Below are positions 21,746 to 34,678 of a DNA stretch of 64,000 nt, piece after piece (position 1 is the stretch's first letter; each line of letters begins with the position of its first letter). The stretch spans positions 20,462,524 through 20,526,523 of the forward strand of contig NC_134845.1 of NCBI RefSeq assembly GCF_965363235.1, read 5' to 3'. The translations under genes and the position numbers were made by a program. This DNA comes from Mytilus galloprovincialis (lineage: Eukaryota; Mollusca; Bivalvia; Mytilida; Mytilidae). The notes under the pieces are model-generated. The model saw nothing but the letters and a program-made list of their open reading frames with translations, was not told where the DNA came from and did no database searches.

Positions 21746-23032
21746 AGTTTTGTTTTTATTTCTTTTGGAACAAATAAATATATTGTGGTCAGTGGTGTAT
21801 GTCGCTGCAAAATTTCCATAGCCAATTGTCTTCCACACGTTTGATGCAGTAACGCTGACTAGCAACATGAATTTATGGAAATATGTGTATATCAAGGTTT
21901 AAAGATATATAAACTATAACACTTAACAGTAAAAAAAGGACGAACAATACCAGAAGGACAGTCAAACTCATAAATCGAACATAAACTGACAACGCCATGG
22001 CTAAAAATTAAAAAGACAAACAGACAAACAATAGTACACATGACACAACATCGAAAACTAAAGAATAAACAACACGAACCCCACAAAAAACTTGGGGTGG
22101 TCTCAGGTGCTCCGGAAGGGTAAGCAGATCCTGCTCCACATTGGCACCCGTCGTGTTGCTTATGAGATAACAAATCCGGTAAATAGTCTAATTCGGTAGG
22201 TCACATTTATGAAAGGGAAGGGGATTGTAGTTACGACGTAAGGAACATATCCGATATCATTTGTGAAACGGTTATTCCATAACGGTCAACCAACTCGTAA
22301 TGGCGTCCGTAAAATTTACGAAGAGATGATTTCAACTTCACCATTTGGAACTCTTGATTTAATAGCTTCCTTGTTAGCATCAACCCTCTATCACGAAAAT
22401 CATGATAAGAAATGCAAGCACGGGAACATCGTATCAATTGGGAAATATATACACCTTATGCAGGTGCTGCTGGAATTTTGTTACTTAGAAATGGATAGTT
22501 CACAACTGGAAAGCTGAAATCATCTCTCTTGTCGTAAAGTTTTGTTTTCAATCGACCCTCATTATCAATTTTTAGATGTAAGTCAAGATATGAAGCCGAC
22601 TTAACTGTATCTAATGTATCCTTTATCTCTAGTTTAATGGGATGCGTTCGACATAGTCACCAAATTTAGAATTATTTAGTGAAAGAATATCTTCTATATA
22701 GCGAAAAGTGAGTTAAAGGATATTGCTAACTTCATATCTTTCTTCATAAGAAGTTTCTGTATGAAGTCAGTCTCATAATAATAAAGAAACAAGTTGGCAT
22801 GAAGAGGGTCACAATTCGTTCCCTTTGGAATGCCGATAGTCTGTTGAAAATTTTTTGTTTGAATCAGAGTGATCCTTTACAAAGTAGAATTTATCCCTTC
22901 CTAAAACAAGATACTTGTATCTTCGATAGTCATTCTTTTTTATGAAACAAAGCAGTACCAACTCTTTCAATTTGTCTTTTAGTTTGGAATGTGGAATACT
23001 TATATAAAGTGTAGAAAAGTCAAATGTTTTAA

Positions 23033-23501
23033 GGTGTAACACCACTAATTCAGGCCCGGCCAGAAAGCACATACCAGAAAGTAGTACATATTTAACACAA
23101 AATAGTTCCTACGCATGGACATAAATTATAATATATTTAGAATATTTTATTAATTTTGGTATCAAATGAAAGCTGCATGACTGGTGATCATTGCAGAACA
23201 ATTTTTGACTGATAAATTTGAATAATAAAAAAATGGCATGAAATTTAAAAAAGAGGGTAAATTTTGCCTTTTGTCAGATCGGAAGTACCTGTTTTGGTAC
23301 ATCCGAAGTTCCGGAAACCAGTTCTTTCTTATATGCAATGTAAGGTATGTTGATTTTTTCAGTACAGGACACCAGAAGGTGTTGCTTTGACATGCAATGA
23401 TTGTCACTTTATTTGAACTTAAGATAAAAGAGCTGTGACCACTCGAAATTGACGAATTTAACATAGAAAGCAATGGGGCCATTAATTAGTGGTGTACTTC
23501 C
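23033..23501. mobile_element. MITE-like element nested in the retroelement copy (left part)
   Basis: The left end GGTGTAACACCACTAATT (23033-23050) is matched inverted by AATTAGTGGTGTACTTCC (23484-23501). The left junction interrupts the RT sequence after 'caaatgttttaa'. No transposase frame; two short open frames inside look accidental. Confidence 0.6.
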
Positions 23502-24386
23502 TATTACAGAGAATCACCAGAAATCCAATTTTTAGAGGTTGTACCTATTCCAATGAAAATAAGTACAATTTGATGTTAGTAATCATGTTTAATCATCTTT
23601 TTTGGGTCAACCGTCCTGCTTATGGGAAATTTAAGCTCTTAGATTGGCATACTCAAGTATGTTAGCCTTTTATGGTCATACAGCATGCATGCAGTTAAGA
23701 CTTGACTCCAAGTTCTTATTTTTGCATTTTTTCTGATTGAATTCAATAAAACAAGTATTTTATGACTTGTATATGGAACAAAATAGCTCTTGGTCAAAAT
23801 AATCTTATGATTTTTCAAGTTTTTTTGTTTTTCTTATGGTAGCCTTTTACAATCAAGGCAAATGGTACATACTCATATAAGAATTCTAAAATCTCACTGT
23901 ACATGCAATTTTGAACCAGTTTAGCAAGTAATCTAGCTGAGGGATATATAAATTGCTTTTATTAATCTATGTTTGACCACAGAATTATGGCATATACAAA
24001 AAAAAGCCCTTTTCCAGTTTCAAGAAAAAAGGGGGGATAATTTCTCATTTATGTCTTAAGTTTAAACTGATATATTTTTATTTAATGAAGAACCTCTGAT
24101 AAAAATATGACTATTAGCAAGCACATAGCTTTCCTAATAGAAATTGATAAAAAAAAAAAACAATAATATTGAGAATAAAAAAGGTATATTGGCCAATGGT
24201 AATATCCATATGCAGTTTTCTTTGAATAACCCATATGTTACTACATTTGTACCAGTCCAATTTGAGCTTAAAATTAATAAAATAGTATTGGGACTAAAGC
24301 TTTATATGTTTTTTTATTGCTTGAAATAGATCATAGAATGAAATAAAGTAATGCTCAAGTCAATATATCAAGTTTGGTTCTGTAAA
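23502..24386. other. Unassigned sequence inside the nested insertion
   Basis: AT-rich, no frame or inverted ends of its own recognised. It is either the body of a larger composite insertion spanning 23033-24779 or DNA carried between two separate MITEs. Confidence 0.4.
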
Positions 24387-24779
24387 GGATGTACTTAGGT
24401 GAGGTTAGGTGAAAATTAAGAAAATAAGAAATTAAAATTGATACTATAAGCTGGTAGAGCATTAATTAAGGATAAGCTAAAATATTGATAGGTCATGGAC
24501 CTCCTTTTCGAGATATTTGAGATTTAAAATATGGTGGGTAAAGGCTGACTCGGACTTTTACCTTATATTTGCATTGGTATTATTCGGGTCTTAAAACAAA
24601 AGAACGAAAATCAAGAATCTTCTAAAATTTTGGTAAATGACCTTTCATGAGCTATCAAGTCTTATATGAAAAAATAAATGGGTGTTATGGGGCAAAATAT
24701 TTAACATTGTATGGTATGGAAAAACACCAATGAGTCCGAACATTTGACACAAATTCCAAATCCTCACCTAAGTACATCC
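24387..24779. mobile_element. MITE with 18-bp inverted ends nested in the retroelement copy (right part)
   Basis: GGATGTACTTAGGTGAGG (24387-24404) is perfectly inverted at 24762-24779. Including flanks, the inverted match extends outward to TAAA/TTTA, consistent with a TA target duplication of Tc1/mariner type (inference). RT homology resumes at once at 24781 ('atactattacaagatg'). Confidence 0.75.
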
Positions 24780-26262
24780 TTTATACTATTACAAGATGAA
24801 ATAGAGTGATATTGTATGTAAAAGATCTTTGGAATTTTTAAGTATCAACATCTGATTCACGCCACCTGTAGAATAGGTAGTTTTACAATAACTTTGAAGC
24901 CCGTCTTAGATTGCTGATTAAATAGATGTTAATAATTTAGAAAGAGGTTTCGTGGGGCACTTGGAAGACCCAGTAATATACCGTTGTTTGTAAGGATGCT
25001 TATACAGTTTATGTATCCAATACAGTGATGGAAGATCCAGTTCATCATCTTTTGTTAAAATTCCAAAGGAACATAGAACAGACCCATTATTATCCAGGAT
25101 TTCCTCTTTGGTAAGTGTCGTGAGGGTATATGTTGGGTTTCCAAGTGAATTATCAATAACTTATTCGTTTATCAAGCAGTTAATGTAATGAGTTGTACAT
25201 ACAAAAACGATGTTGTTTGTGGTTTTATCTGCTGGGACAACAACATATTTGTCATGAAGGTAGGATAAGTTGTTTTGCAATATTAGAGTCTTTGAAGATT
25301 GACGTATTATGGGCATTGATAGACCCATTCATTTTCTTAATTCTGATTTGTATCAACGACCTGATTGCCCTAATTCATTCGGAAAATGTGTCTACATCTT
25401 CCTCCTCACTCAGCCCATTGCATGGCATAATCCTCGACTGCATCCATAATTTTTTTTAAGTTTTTCCAATTGATGGATTTCGGCTCACGATATTTTGGAC
25501 CTTTCGATAACACATTCCGTAGGGAAGTGTTATTAACAATGTTGAGGTCACCGGTAATAACGTGGCCAGCCGGATCATATGTGAATTGGAAGTACCACAA
25601 GTGAAATCAGGAGGTTTAGACTTGAAGTCGTCAATACTGAGATCCTGCAAAACGTGTTTGTAATTGAATATTTTAGTTGCAACAGGTTTGGTATAGGTAA
25701 AAAAATGATTTGTCCAGACTGGTCATTGAAATAAGGAGGTATTTTCGATTGAACTAAATTATGGTGAAGGATATTGCCTAAGTTGACGCCATCGAGACCC
25801 TTGTTGGCAAAGGAAAGATTAAGAATAGAGTTTTTCCTCTTTTTCATCTTTTCCAATGCAGACTTGCTTAAAAAGTCTGTGACTTGCAATATCCGAAATT
25901 ATAACTGTAAGTTTGTAATGGTTTGAATGAAGGTTTGTGACATTGGTATACAAACATAAATGGAACAGAAGATGAAGTTTTGAAAGGGGTAATGATTAAA
26001 GGTTTGTGCGAATGTGATGAATACCTAACGACTTTTGTATAAATGGCAGCAGGTCATTAATAGAGACATCATGCATAGTAGGTGATGTATAATGACCATT
26101 ACCATGACAGTAAGTTAGACTTTTATACTTTTCTGACTTATTTCCATAGAAACACAAAACGATAACAGGGAAATAGGCTCTTTCTTCAAATGGTATCGGT
26201 TAAACAGTACATTCAAAAACTGAAAACAAATAAATCAATAAGAACGAATCAAAGATATATTA

Positions 26263-28445
26263 TTAAGGTCTTTCGTCTACGTGAAATCCGAAATCCGAAA
26301 TAATGAAATCCTACACAGCCTCATCCGGTAATAGGTCAAAATGAGGTCTATCGATGGTCAATATTTAGTCTTGATGACTCCAATAGAAACGAGGGAAGGG
26401 CATGTCAATATATTGCTGGAAGAAGAAAAAACAAGAAGTTCTTTCCTCACGTAGGGCAAAGACCTTAACAATAAGGTCTTTCCCCTACGTAAGGAAAGAC
26501 CATTGTTAAGGTCTTTCCCCTACGTGAGGAAAGACCTTCTTGTTTTTTTTTTTTTGTTGTTTTTTTTTGTGTAGGATTTCATCATCCCCTTTATGAGTTA
26601 TATCCCCTTGAAGCAATTGCTATTATTTGCAATTTTCTTAAAAAGTATTAGAGAAAGAATAGAATTGAAAATGGCAGCATGTACAGGAACAGATGGCAAT
26701 GTTAATAAACATAAAAAATAAGAAGGTAATTTGCCCTGATAAAGAGTTATTTCCCTTGAAAAATTAAACATTTTCCGAAAAAATTATGTTCCGAGAACTG
26801 GAAGTCGTAAAGACATGGAACCTTCACAAATATTCTTTAATTCACGTGACCTTTAATTTGTATCCAAGGTTAAAGGTCACTGAGTGCAAAAAAAGATACG
26901 CTTCAATTTCAAGCTGACATATTAAGAAAACGATAAGAGTTTGCTGCGTACATTCTGCGTATGAAATGTTCTTCTTGACGTGCTCTACATTTTATACCAA
27001 AGCTCAAAAATGTCCGACCGTCTGTTCAAAAGTTACGTCAACATAACTGTTAAAACTATAGTAACATGTGTATATCTTTTATAAGGTAACGGATATCAAC
27101 CTACTATAATCTTTAAAGATGATCAGTAATTCAAGACCTTCAATTTGGGGTCATAATGAAATTTAACCTTGACCTTCAAAGTGTACTTTGACCTTGACCT
27201 TGTAATATTTGAAAGGTTAAGTGGTCCTGAGTTGAATAGTGGTAGTCCCATGTCTCTACGACTTCCGGTTTTCAAGTTTGGTATTGCATCATATATTTGA
27301 TGATTCATTGTGACCTTTATGAACTTCGAAATTGTCCCAAATCTTTTTCTACAATGTTGTCCTTTAACTGTCGATCATTTATCATTTAACAGATGTGAGA
27401 TAACTATTGTCGTTTTAGAAATAATGCAGTTTGAAATTTTGTGAGCGGAGGCATGCATTTTTGAATCAAAAACAGCTTACCACATGAATTTTTCAGAAAT
27501 TGAAGAGTTTGACATGACTATATGTTTGACGAACTACCAAAAACTTTCAATAAAAAACTAAGAATAAAGTCAATTTGAAATTTTCATCTCTTACATTGAC
27601 TTTGTAAGTTCCATAAGTTCTATTTACATAATTGATATTGTATCATTTTTGGCACTTTGTCGAATGGGGTCATTTAATATATCAAATTGAAGGTCTTTAT
27701 AAGCTCTACTCAAAAATGAAAATTTCAAACCCCTTTTTCATCACAGTAGGAAGGGTGGGGTCATTTAGTGCAAAATTTCAAACTTTTCAGATAATTAGGT
27801 TGTCGCATAATGAAAGTCCATAAGCGTACATTCCAAATATCAAATTGACGTCCCCAAAAAATGAGATGGATGGGGTTATTAAGTGCAAGAAATAATTTTT
27901 TTTAGAATATGGTATTGTCGCATTTCAAATGAACGGTAATCAAGTCTACATTACAAATATCATACTTTGGATCTCAGAAAATTTATGTGGATGGGGTCAT
28001 TAAGTGTAAAAAGTGAAAAATTTCATAAGGTATGCTTGTCGTCTATCAAATGAAAGGTCGTAAAGAGTACATTACAAAAACACCACATTTACAGGAAAGA
28101 CCTTTCAATTGTTTTACAAACAATTGAGATACTAGTGGATTTTTTTTTCGTTTTTTCTTTTCTTCCAGCATTTTTTTGGCATGCCCTCCTACCGCTTTTA
28201 TTGGAGTTATCAATACCAAATTTGAACCATCAATAGACCTCATCATGATCTTTTACAAGATGAACTTTTGTAGGATTTCATCATCCCCTTTAGAAGTTAT
28301 CTTTTTTTTAATGAATTTTTTCAACATGCCCCCCCCCCCCCCCCTCATTTTTTTTTAAAAATATCATGACTTTATTTGGACAATAGGTCGATCTCATCAT
28401 GATGTATTACCATATGAGGCTGCATAGGATTTCGTCATACCCTAT
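26263..28445. mobile_element. 2.2-kb repeat block A with inverted ends
   Basis: 26275-26430 is an inverted, diverged copy of 28140-28440 (for example 'cctcatccggtaataggtc' against 'gacctattgtcc...gaggctg'). The interior (26580-28140) contains 'ggtcaaaggtcac', 'ctcaaaaatgtccgaccgtc' and 'ggggtcattaagtgcaa'-type phrases and is repeated as block B. No coding frame is preserved. Probably a non-autonomous DNA element. Confidence 0.6.
26432..26542. repeat. Large palindrome
   Basis: A left arm at 26432-26472 ('ctttcctcacgtagggcaaa', 'gaccttaacaat') is inverted at 26492-26542, with a smaller inverted pair 'ggtctttcc'/'ggaaagacc' in the centre. Such cruciform-prone sequence is typical of transposon ends. 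Confidence 0.8.
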
Positions 28446-30205
28446 GAGAGTTATATCCCCTTAAAGCAAATTCTTTCCTTTGCATTTTTCTAAAAAAAGT
28501 ATTTGAGATAGAATCGATTTGAAAACGGCAACATGTACAAGAACAGATGGCAATGTTAATGAACATATACAACCATTTTGTTATAAACCCTGATAAGGAG
28601 TTATTCCCCTTGAACAATTGTACACAATTTTTGAAAAATTGCATTTTAAAAACCGGAAGTCGTAGAAATTTGGGACCTACACCAGTAATCTTAAGTTCAC
28701 GTGACCTTCAATTTGCACTCAAGGTCAAAGGTCACCGAGTGCAAAAAAAATTACACTGTAATTTGAAGCTTACATATTAAGAATTAGAGTTTGATGCATA
28801 CATACTGTTTATAAAATGTTTCTCTCGACGAGCTCTACATTTTATACATTAAGCTCAAAAATGTCCGACCGTCTGTTCAAAACTTACAGAACACAGTTCT
28901 AGATCCATGCACAAGAAAGTGAAAATTTCATATCTTCTCTCAATTATAAAATGGTTAAGTAGTGCTATAAATCAGTCATTTCATACTCATAAGGGACCGA
29001 TAATATTACTTAACTAACAGATGTTTTAAACACAAAATTGTAAAACTTTGAAAGTTTTAGGAAAATGCACAGGCACATTTTGGGTTGACCCTCCCCCCTT
29101 TTTTCTAAATTTAAAAAAAAATAAAATTTGGAAATAGTCTTTGATGTATCCTGCCTTTCAAGATTTATTTGAAAACTAATTATTTTTATATATGGTTTTT
29201 GAATTATTTTAATCTTGCAATTTATTGAAAAAATTAAATTTTATGATAAAATCAAAATCACATATATATATAATGAAAAAAACAGATACATTTCTTGATT
29301 AGTATTGTGTATTTCATTTTTATCCATTCTTGCAACAATTGTCACCTATAGATCGAGAGAGAAACCATGTAGTGTCTGTGAACTAACATAATATAATTGA
29401 TGTGACAGTTTAATTTGAAAATATGGTGTTTTCTAAGTGGTGCAGGAGATAAGTTCACTTTTTATTCGACATCATTTTGATGCAAATTCTTGGGCTTAGT
29501 TCATAGACTAAACAATGAAAAAAATCCAAAAAATCAATTTGAAATTTTCATGCATTGACTCTGTAAGTTTCATACCTTCTATTTATATAGTTGATATTGC
29601 ATCATTTTTGGCACTTTGTCAAATGGGGTCATCTGATATATCAAATTGAAGGTCTTAATAAACTCTACTTAAAAATGAAAATTTTAAACCTCTTTTTCAT
29701 CCCAGGGGGAAAGGTGGGGTCATTTAGTGCAAAAAAAAATAATTTCTCAGATGGTAAGGTTGTCGCATATCAAATGAAAAAACATAAAGCGTACATTTCA
29801 AATTTCAAATTGATGGGGTCATTGAGTGCAAAAAACATTTTTTTCTTTTAAGATAGGGTTGTTGCATATCAAATGAAAGTTCATGATGTGTACATTTGAA
29901 ATATCAAATTCCCGACCTCCAAAAATTAGTTGGATAGGATTGTTAAGTGCAAAAATCAAACTTTCTAGAACACGGCGTTGTCGCATATCAAATGAAAGCT
30001 CATCAACTATGTGTTACATATATCATACTTCCGATCTCAAAAATGTAGGCGGATGAGGTCATTAAGTGTAAAAGGCGAAAAGTTTCAGAAGGTATGCTTG
30101 TCGTATATCAAACGAAAGGTCGTACAAAGTACATTACGAAAACATCACTTTTACAGGACAGACCTTTCAATTGTTTTACAAACAATTGAGATACTAGTTC
30201 ACCAT
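28425..30205. repeat. 2-kb repeat block B, diverged tandem copy of block A
   Basis: Runs parallel to block A in order and orientation: 'gagttatatcccctt', 'acagatggcaatgttaat', 'aaatgtccgaccgtctgttc', 'ggcactttgtc(a/g)aatggggtc', ending 'tttcaattgttttacaaaca' (30160-30180, against 28105-28125). The offset grows from about 1.85 to 2.06 kb because of indels. 29000-29520 has no clear counterpart. Confidence 0.7.
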
Positions 30206-31860
30206 TTTGATTAGTTTAGTTTCGATCGCCTGATTTAAATCGTGCAATATAATTTAAAATGATCATTAAATACGCTTTTGATACTGACAACAATGGTCAT
30301 ATTGGACAATATAAATGAGATTTAAATTGACTTCTATATCAAGCAGCTTATGGGAAAGCAGTCGCTTTGTTAAATATGAAAAATAATTGTGAACTATTCA
30401 AATACAATTACAAATGACAAATTGTCAATTAATAGATTTTATAATACCGAGATTATGAATTACATTTAAAAGATCAACGCTGTATGCTAAATAGCTTATA
30501 TATAATATAGATATTAATTCACTGTACAGAATATATACCTATTTATAGAACGATTAATAAAAGTAAAATGTAAAATCTTTTAAAACGTTTGCCGTTCGCT
30601 CTTTTTACTTCCTGGTGACGTCAATATAAGTGTGAGTCTTGTTTATGGTTAGATAGTAAACTCAGGATAATTTTACCATTCAAGTTACAAAGTATTCTAC
30701 TATTTGTAAGTATTTTGACATTATTTTTTTAACCATAGAAATGAATTGCTCGATTTTTTTTTAACTTTCTCTCCTTCGTAATGTTATATATGCAACATAT
30801 TCAATATTCAGTATATCTTAATGTACCGTTAACATTGAAAGACACTGACATAAAACCATAAATCATAAATCATAAACGGATAAAATTAAACAACTTAGAC
30901 CTTTTAGGGAACACATTGTTTTGTGACAAACAAACTTTCCAGTGAAATTAAACAATTTAAAAGACACGTTTAAACCGGAAAAATCACACTGGTGAAATAA
31001 GCTGTTGACTAGCAATTATTTACACCCAATGAACTTATCTTTATTGAAATCAGCTCAGCTCATTTATAAGGGTTTTACTGTTTTTTACAAAGATTGTCTT
31101 TAAGAGTACATTTTGTTTAATTGTTTGCTTCAAAGTAGAATAATTCCCTTTTTTTACATGTATGCGCGTAAAAAAATCATTTTGATTAAATGTGAGGCAA
31201 ATTTAATAAATAGCCAACCTAAAACATCGCCTACTTTCTGTGTTAGCTTCTACAAAAAAATGTGTGCTATCTGTTGAAATAGCTTGAAGTGTTTTGCGCT
31301 GTATATCTATATTTCAAGATGAAACACATTGACCTCCCCTTTAAAAGTTCATAGATTTTTGGGGGGGGGGGGACAATGACTAATAGGAATAGTAGCATTA
31401 TATTTCAAAAGCTTTAATAATATGTTGAATTGATTGATAATTTAAAAAGTTATATTAAAAGTATGATCATAATTGGGAACATTCAATTATGATGTTATTG
31501 TTACGCCATAACAATGTGGTTATTGATATATGTCATACAATCTCGTGATTGCCATTTGATAAAAAAATTAAACATCTGTTTAATTTTTAAAATTGCTGAT
31601 GAAATCAAAAATTGATAAAACAGCCTTAATTTGAACTGCTGATACAACTTTTAATGCGTTTTAGTTAGTGTATGTTAACTTAATTAGGGTTATATCTTGT
31701 CTCTTTATTTTTAATATATACCATCTTTTTTGGTAGGACTATAACGTTTCACTGCTGTTCTATGAGCTATGAATATTAAATCATATTAAGTTGTGATGTT
31801 ATAGTATTACTATTGTTTCAGATAAGGGCGAAGTTTGGTACCTATTAAAACGTTTAAACC
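30206..31860. other. No recognisable feature
   Basis: AT-rich sequence, with a G run at 31363-31372. No exon signal recognised. Confidence 0.5.
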
Positions 31861-31864
31861 CACT

Positions 31865-32140
31865 GCATATGTTTGTACCTGTCCTAAGTCAGGAATCTGA
31901 AACTAGTATTTAGTAGTTGTCGTTTATTGCAATTTGATGTGGTTCATAAGAGCTTTTCGTCTCTCGTCTGGTTTTCCCGTTTGAATGGTTTTACACATGT
32001 CAATTGTGGGGCTCTTTATCCCTTGCTGTTGAGTGCGAGCCAATGCTCCGTACTTTGATCTTTAATGGTTTACTTTCACAAATTGTTACTTGGATGAGAG
32101 AGTTGTCTCATTGCCATTCATACCACATCTTCTAATATAT
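31865..32140 (+). repeat. Interspersed repeat copy
   Basis: Ends 'gagagttgtctcattgccat' then 'tcataccacatctt', the inverse of the start of the repeats at 1255 and 32795 ('gattgccaatgagacaa'). A related end occurs at 59170-59225. Class unresolved. Confidence 0.65.
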
Positions 32141-32794
32141 AATGCCATGAAAGATTTATAAATCACATCGATATAATATATACATATGAATAACAGGAGA
32201 TGTTGGGAGTATGCATTAGAACAGCACAACTAACTGTAAAGATAACATGTTTTTCGTTCTATGGTGTCAGTAATTATAAACATTGATTGTCACATGAATT
32301 AACCTTGAAGTTTTGATTGCATTCGTTTTATAAAGACTTATCTTCGCTCGTTTATGAATACACTCTGACTCGTCTCCCTAACCATTTGCAGATTTAGCTT
32401 GAACTTGTGTTTATATCACAAATTCTGACTAAATACTACAAAAGAGGAAAGGAAGGGCTCGGGTTTAACCCGTCAGTATATCACAAATTGTATCTTAATC
32501 GCCAAGGGTGGATTTTAACCCTTTAACATGTCACTAATAATAGCTTAATCTGCCAAGGATAGGGAGTGTAGGTCATAATGTCACCTTTGGCCATGTCACA
32601 GATATTAGACTTGTCTGTCATGGTTGGAGAAGAGGGGGTTTGATCGTTACTCTTACTCACGTTATAAATTCTGGCTTCATTAACCAAGTGCTTAGAGAAG
32701 AGGACAGGGTCGATGTTCTTGCCAAGGCTTGCGAAGATGGTTCCCTTTCATATCAACTATAAAACTAACCAAATTTCAATTATTTATAAAAAAC

Positions 32795-33275
32795 AAAAAA
32801 AGATATGGTATGATTGCCAATGAGACAAATCTTTACAAAAGACCAAACGGCACATAAATTAACAACTATAGGTCATCATATGGTATTCAACAATGAGCAA
32901 AGCCCACACCGCATAGTCAGCTATAAAAATCCCCGAAAGACAAATGTAGATAATTCAAACAAGAAAACAACGGCCTAATTTATGTACAAAAATAAACGTG
33001 AAACAAATATGTAACACATCAACAAACGACAACCACTGAATTACAGGCTCCTGCCTTGGGACAGGCACATATAAGAATGTGGCGGGGTTAAACATGTTGG
33101 GGGATCCCAACCCTTCTCCTAACGTGGGATATTGATGTTTAAGTACAACATAAGAACGAACTATAAAAATCAGTTGAAAAAAACTCATCAGATGGATACA
33201 AGCAGAAATATATATACAAAAACACAGAGGGGACGTGGACAGGTACTTGAATAACCTAACAACAAAAAGCAATAA
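32795..33275 (+). repeat. Interspersed repeat copy, same family as 52880-53250
   Basis: 'gattgccaatgagacaaatc', 'gcccacaccgcatagtcagc', 'cgacaaccactgaattacag', 'cttgggacaggcacatata' and 'ggggttaaacatgttg' occur in the same order at 52890-53215. Confidence 0.8.
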
Positions 33276-33329
33276 GTACAGATCTGAGAGTACTCGCAGT
33301 TACTGACAGCAAGTTCAAAGCCTCTTGTA

Positions 33330-33460
33330 CACTACCCACGCAAATTTCATTAACACCAATTTCACGTGAATTTCACCTCAAACGAGCTTATACGTGAATC
33401 TCACGTGAAATGTTTTATGTGAATTTCATATGAGATTCATGTGAAATTCATGTGAGAAAA
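33330..33460. repeat. Cluster of short inverted TTCACGTGAA-like motifs
   Basis: 'ttcacgtgaatttcac', 'acgtgaatctcacgtgaaat', 'gtgaatttcatatgagattc' and 'atgtgaaattcatgtgag' follow one another within 110 bp and can fold back many ways. This resembles a short non-autonomous element with subterminal motifs. Confidence 0.6.
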
Positions 33461-34564
33461 TGTTGCCTGTGTAGACAAACGACGTCCTTAACTTGAATAT
33501 TCCACTAGTAAAAATTGACTACTAGATAAAAAAAAAAAAAAAAAAAAGGAACAAAATGTGCCGAAATATTCATTTAATTTTAATTCTGGTGTCTATGATG
33601 AGTGTATTTGTAAGATTTTATTGTTATTAACGTTTAGCACAACTACCATGAGTCAAAAGTGCAATATTAAATATACTAGTTAGTCTGTAGATACTGTGGA
33701 TTCATTTATATCGTGGATACCAATGTTCGTGGATGAAGAAAAACTTATATATGCGTAGATATTAAATTGTGTGGCTTTGCCAAAGTCTGAATACAAACCT
33801 TCAGAAAATTTGTAAACCAGTGTTTTAACTCTACCAACGAAATCCACGGAAATTGGTACAAAAAGTAATAAAAATAAATCCACAGTACACGATGGCTACA
33901 ACAAATCCAGGCCTAAAACAGGTCTTGGGAAAGTTGCACCATATTTGAAACATAGGAAAACACAAATGTTAAGATGAAACAATGAACAAAAGAACCAATG
34001 AAATCACTCATTCATTATAGAAAAATGTCACCCAGTTTTTAAAATAGTGTTACATGTAGCAGTTTATTTTTTAAAACCTTTTTACTACAAAAGTATAACA
34101 ATAATAAATCACAATATACAATACCGACTACTTCTGCTAATTTATTTTTGTAAATAAAAATCTTCTGCATTCACCCTTTTGCACTACTTTCCTACTTCAA
34201 ATAAATGTTTGACACCAATGTAATTTAAAAAGAGTTCCGATACAACTCGATTATAGGGCTTATAGTAAAATCCTGAAGTGGGCGTTCTTTTGCTATAATT
34301 CGTTCTCCCTTTATCAATAGCGTCTGAATTGACCAACATATTGATACATTACAAATATATAAATATTTGAGTACGATGTCAATTGGAGACAGGTAAAAAA
34401 TTGACCTTATCGATATATCACTTCATTAATTGATATTTATTCATTAACTTTATAAATATGTTAGTTTATACAACAATGTCGTGGTACCTTCAAAAGAAAA
34501 AGGTCACATTGGTTTTTCCTGTATACTGTCCTATTGAGATATCATAAATGTTTTCCATTTTCAG
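33461..34564. other. Upstream region of the chloride-channel gene
   Basis: Contains an A run (33530-33547). 34547-34564 looks like a polypyrimidine tract plus acceptor ('tgttttccattttcag'), which suggests an intron in the 5' UTR of the gene starting at 34572. No promoter recognised. Confidence 0.4.
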
Positions 34565-34571
34565 AAATAAC

Positions 34572-34678
34572 ATGACAGAGTCAGGAATGGTGTGCAAAAT
34601 GAACATTTTGCTAATAGCTTGTATCCTGAGTTTCTCTCGATATTTTGTTATGGGATTGAATCAAACAGAATTTCAAAG
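34572..34678 (+). CDS. Gene 1 exon 1: signal peptide
   Basis: Begins MTESGMVCKMNILLIACILS and ends within the Arg codon at CAAAG|GTAGGT (phase 2). Three in-frame methionines (1, 6, 10) are possible starts; the third directly precedes the hydrophobic core. The first was chosen because it is the first ATG after the likely acceptor at 34564. Confidence 0.75.

Larger units (their letters stand above)
21915..26000 (-). mobile_element. Penelope-like retroelement, longest copy, with a nested insertion
   Basis: Reading on the minus strand: an N-terminal region at about 25900-25400 (residues such as [20 protein letters not shown] and [20 protein letters not shown]), a DLPSLYWIHKLYKHPYK-like block near 25050-24980, and the pre-RT segment at 24900-24781. 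An insertion of about 1.75 kb (23033-24779) follows, then the RT core in several broken pieces (23032-22200) and the tail (22200-21915). The copy is broken in many places. It shows that the family protein has a long N-terminal extension before the RT, a layout known from coral and bivalve RT proteins of this type. Confidence 0.7.

Noticed and set aside
22809-23072. Possible short protein beginning MCFLAGPELVV and continuing into RT sequence
   Set aside because: The first residues come from the nested MITE-like insert and the rest from the interrupted RT copy; a junction artefact.
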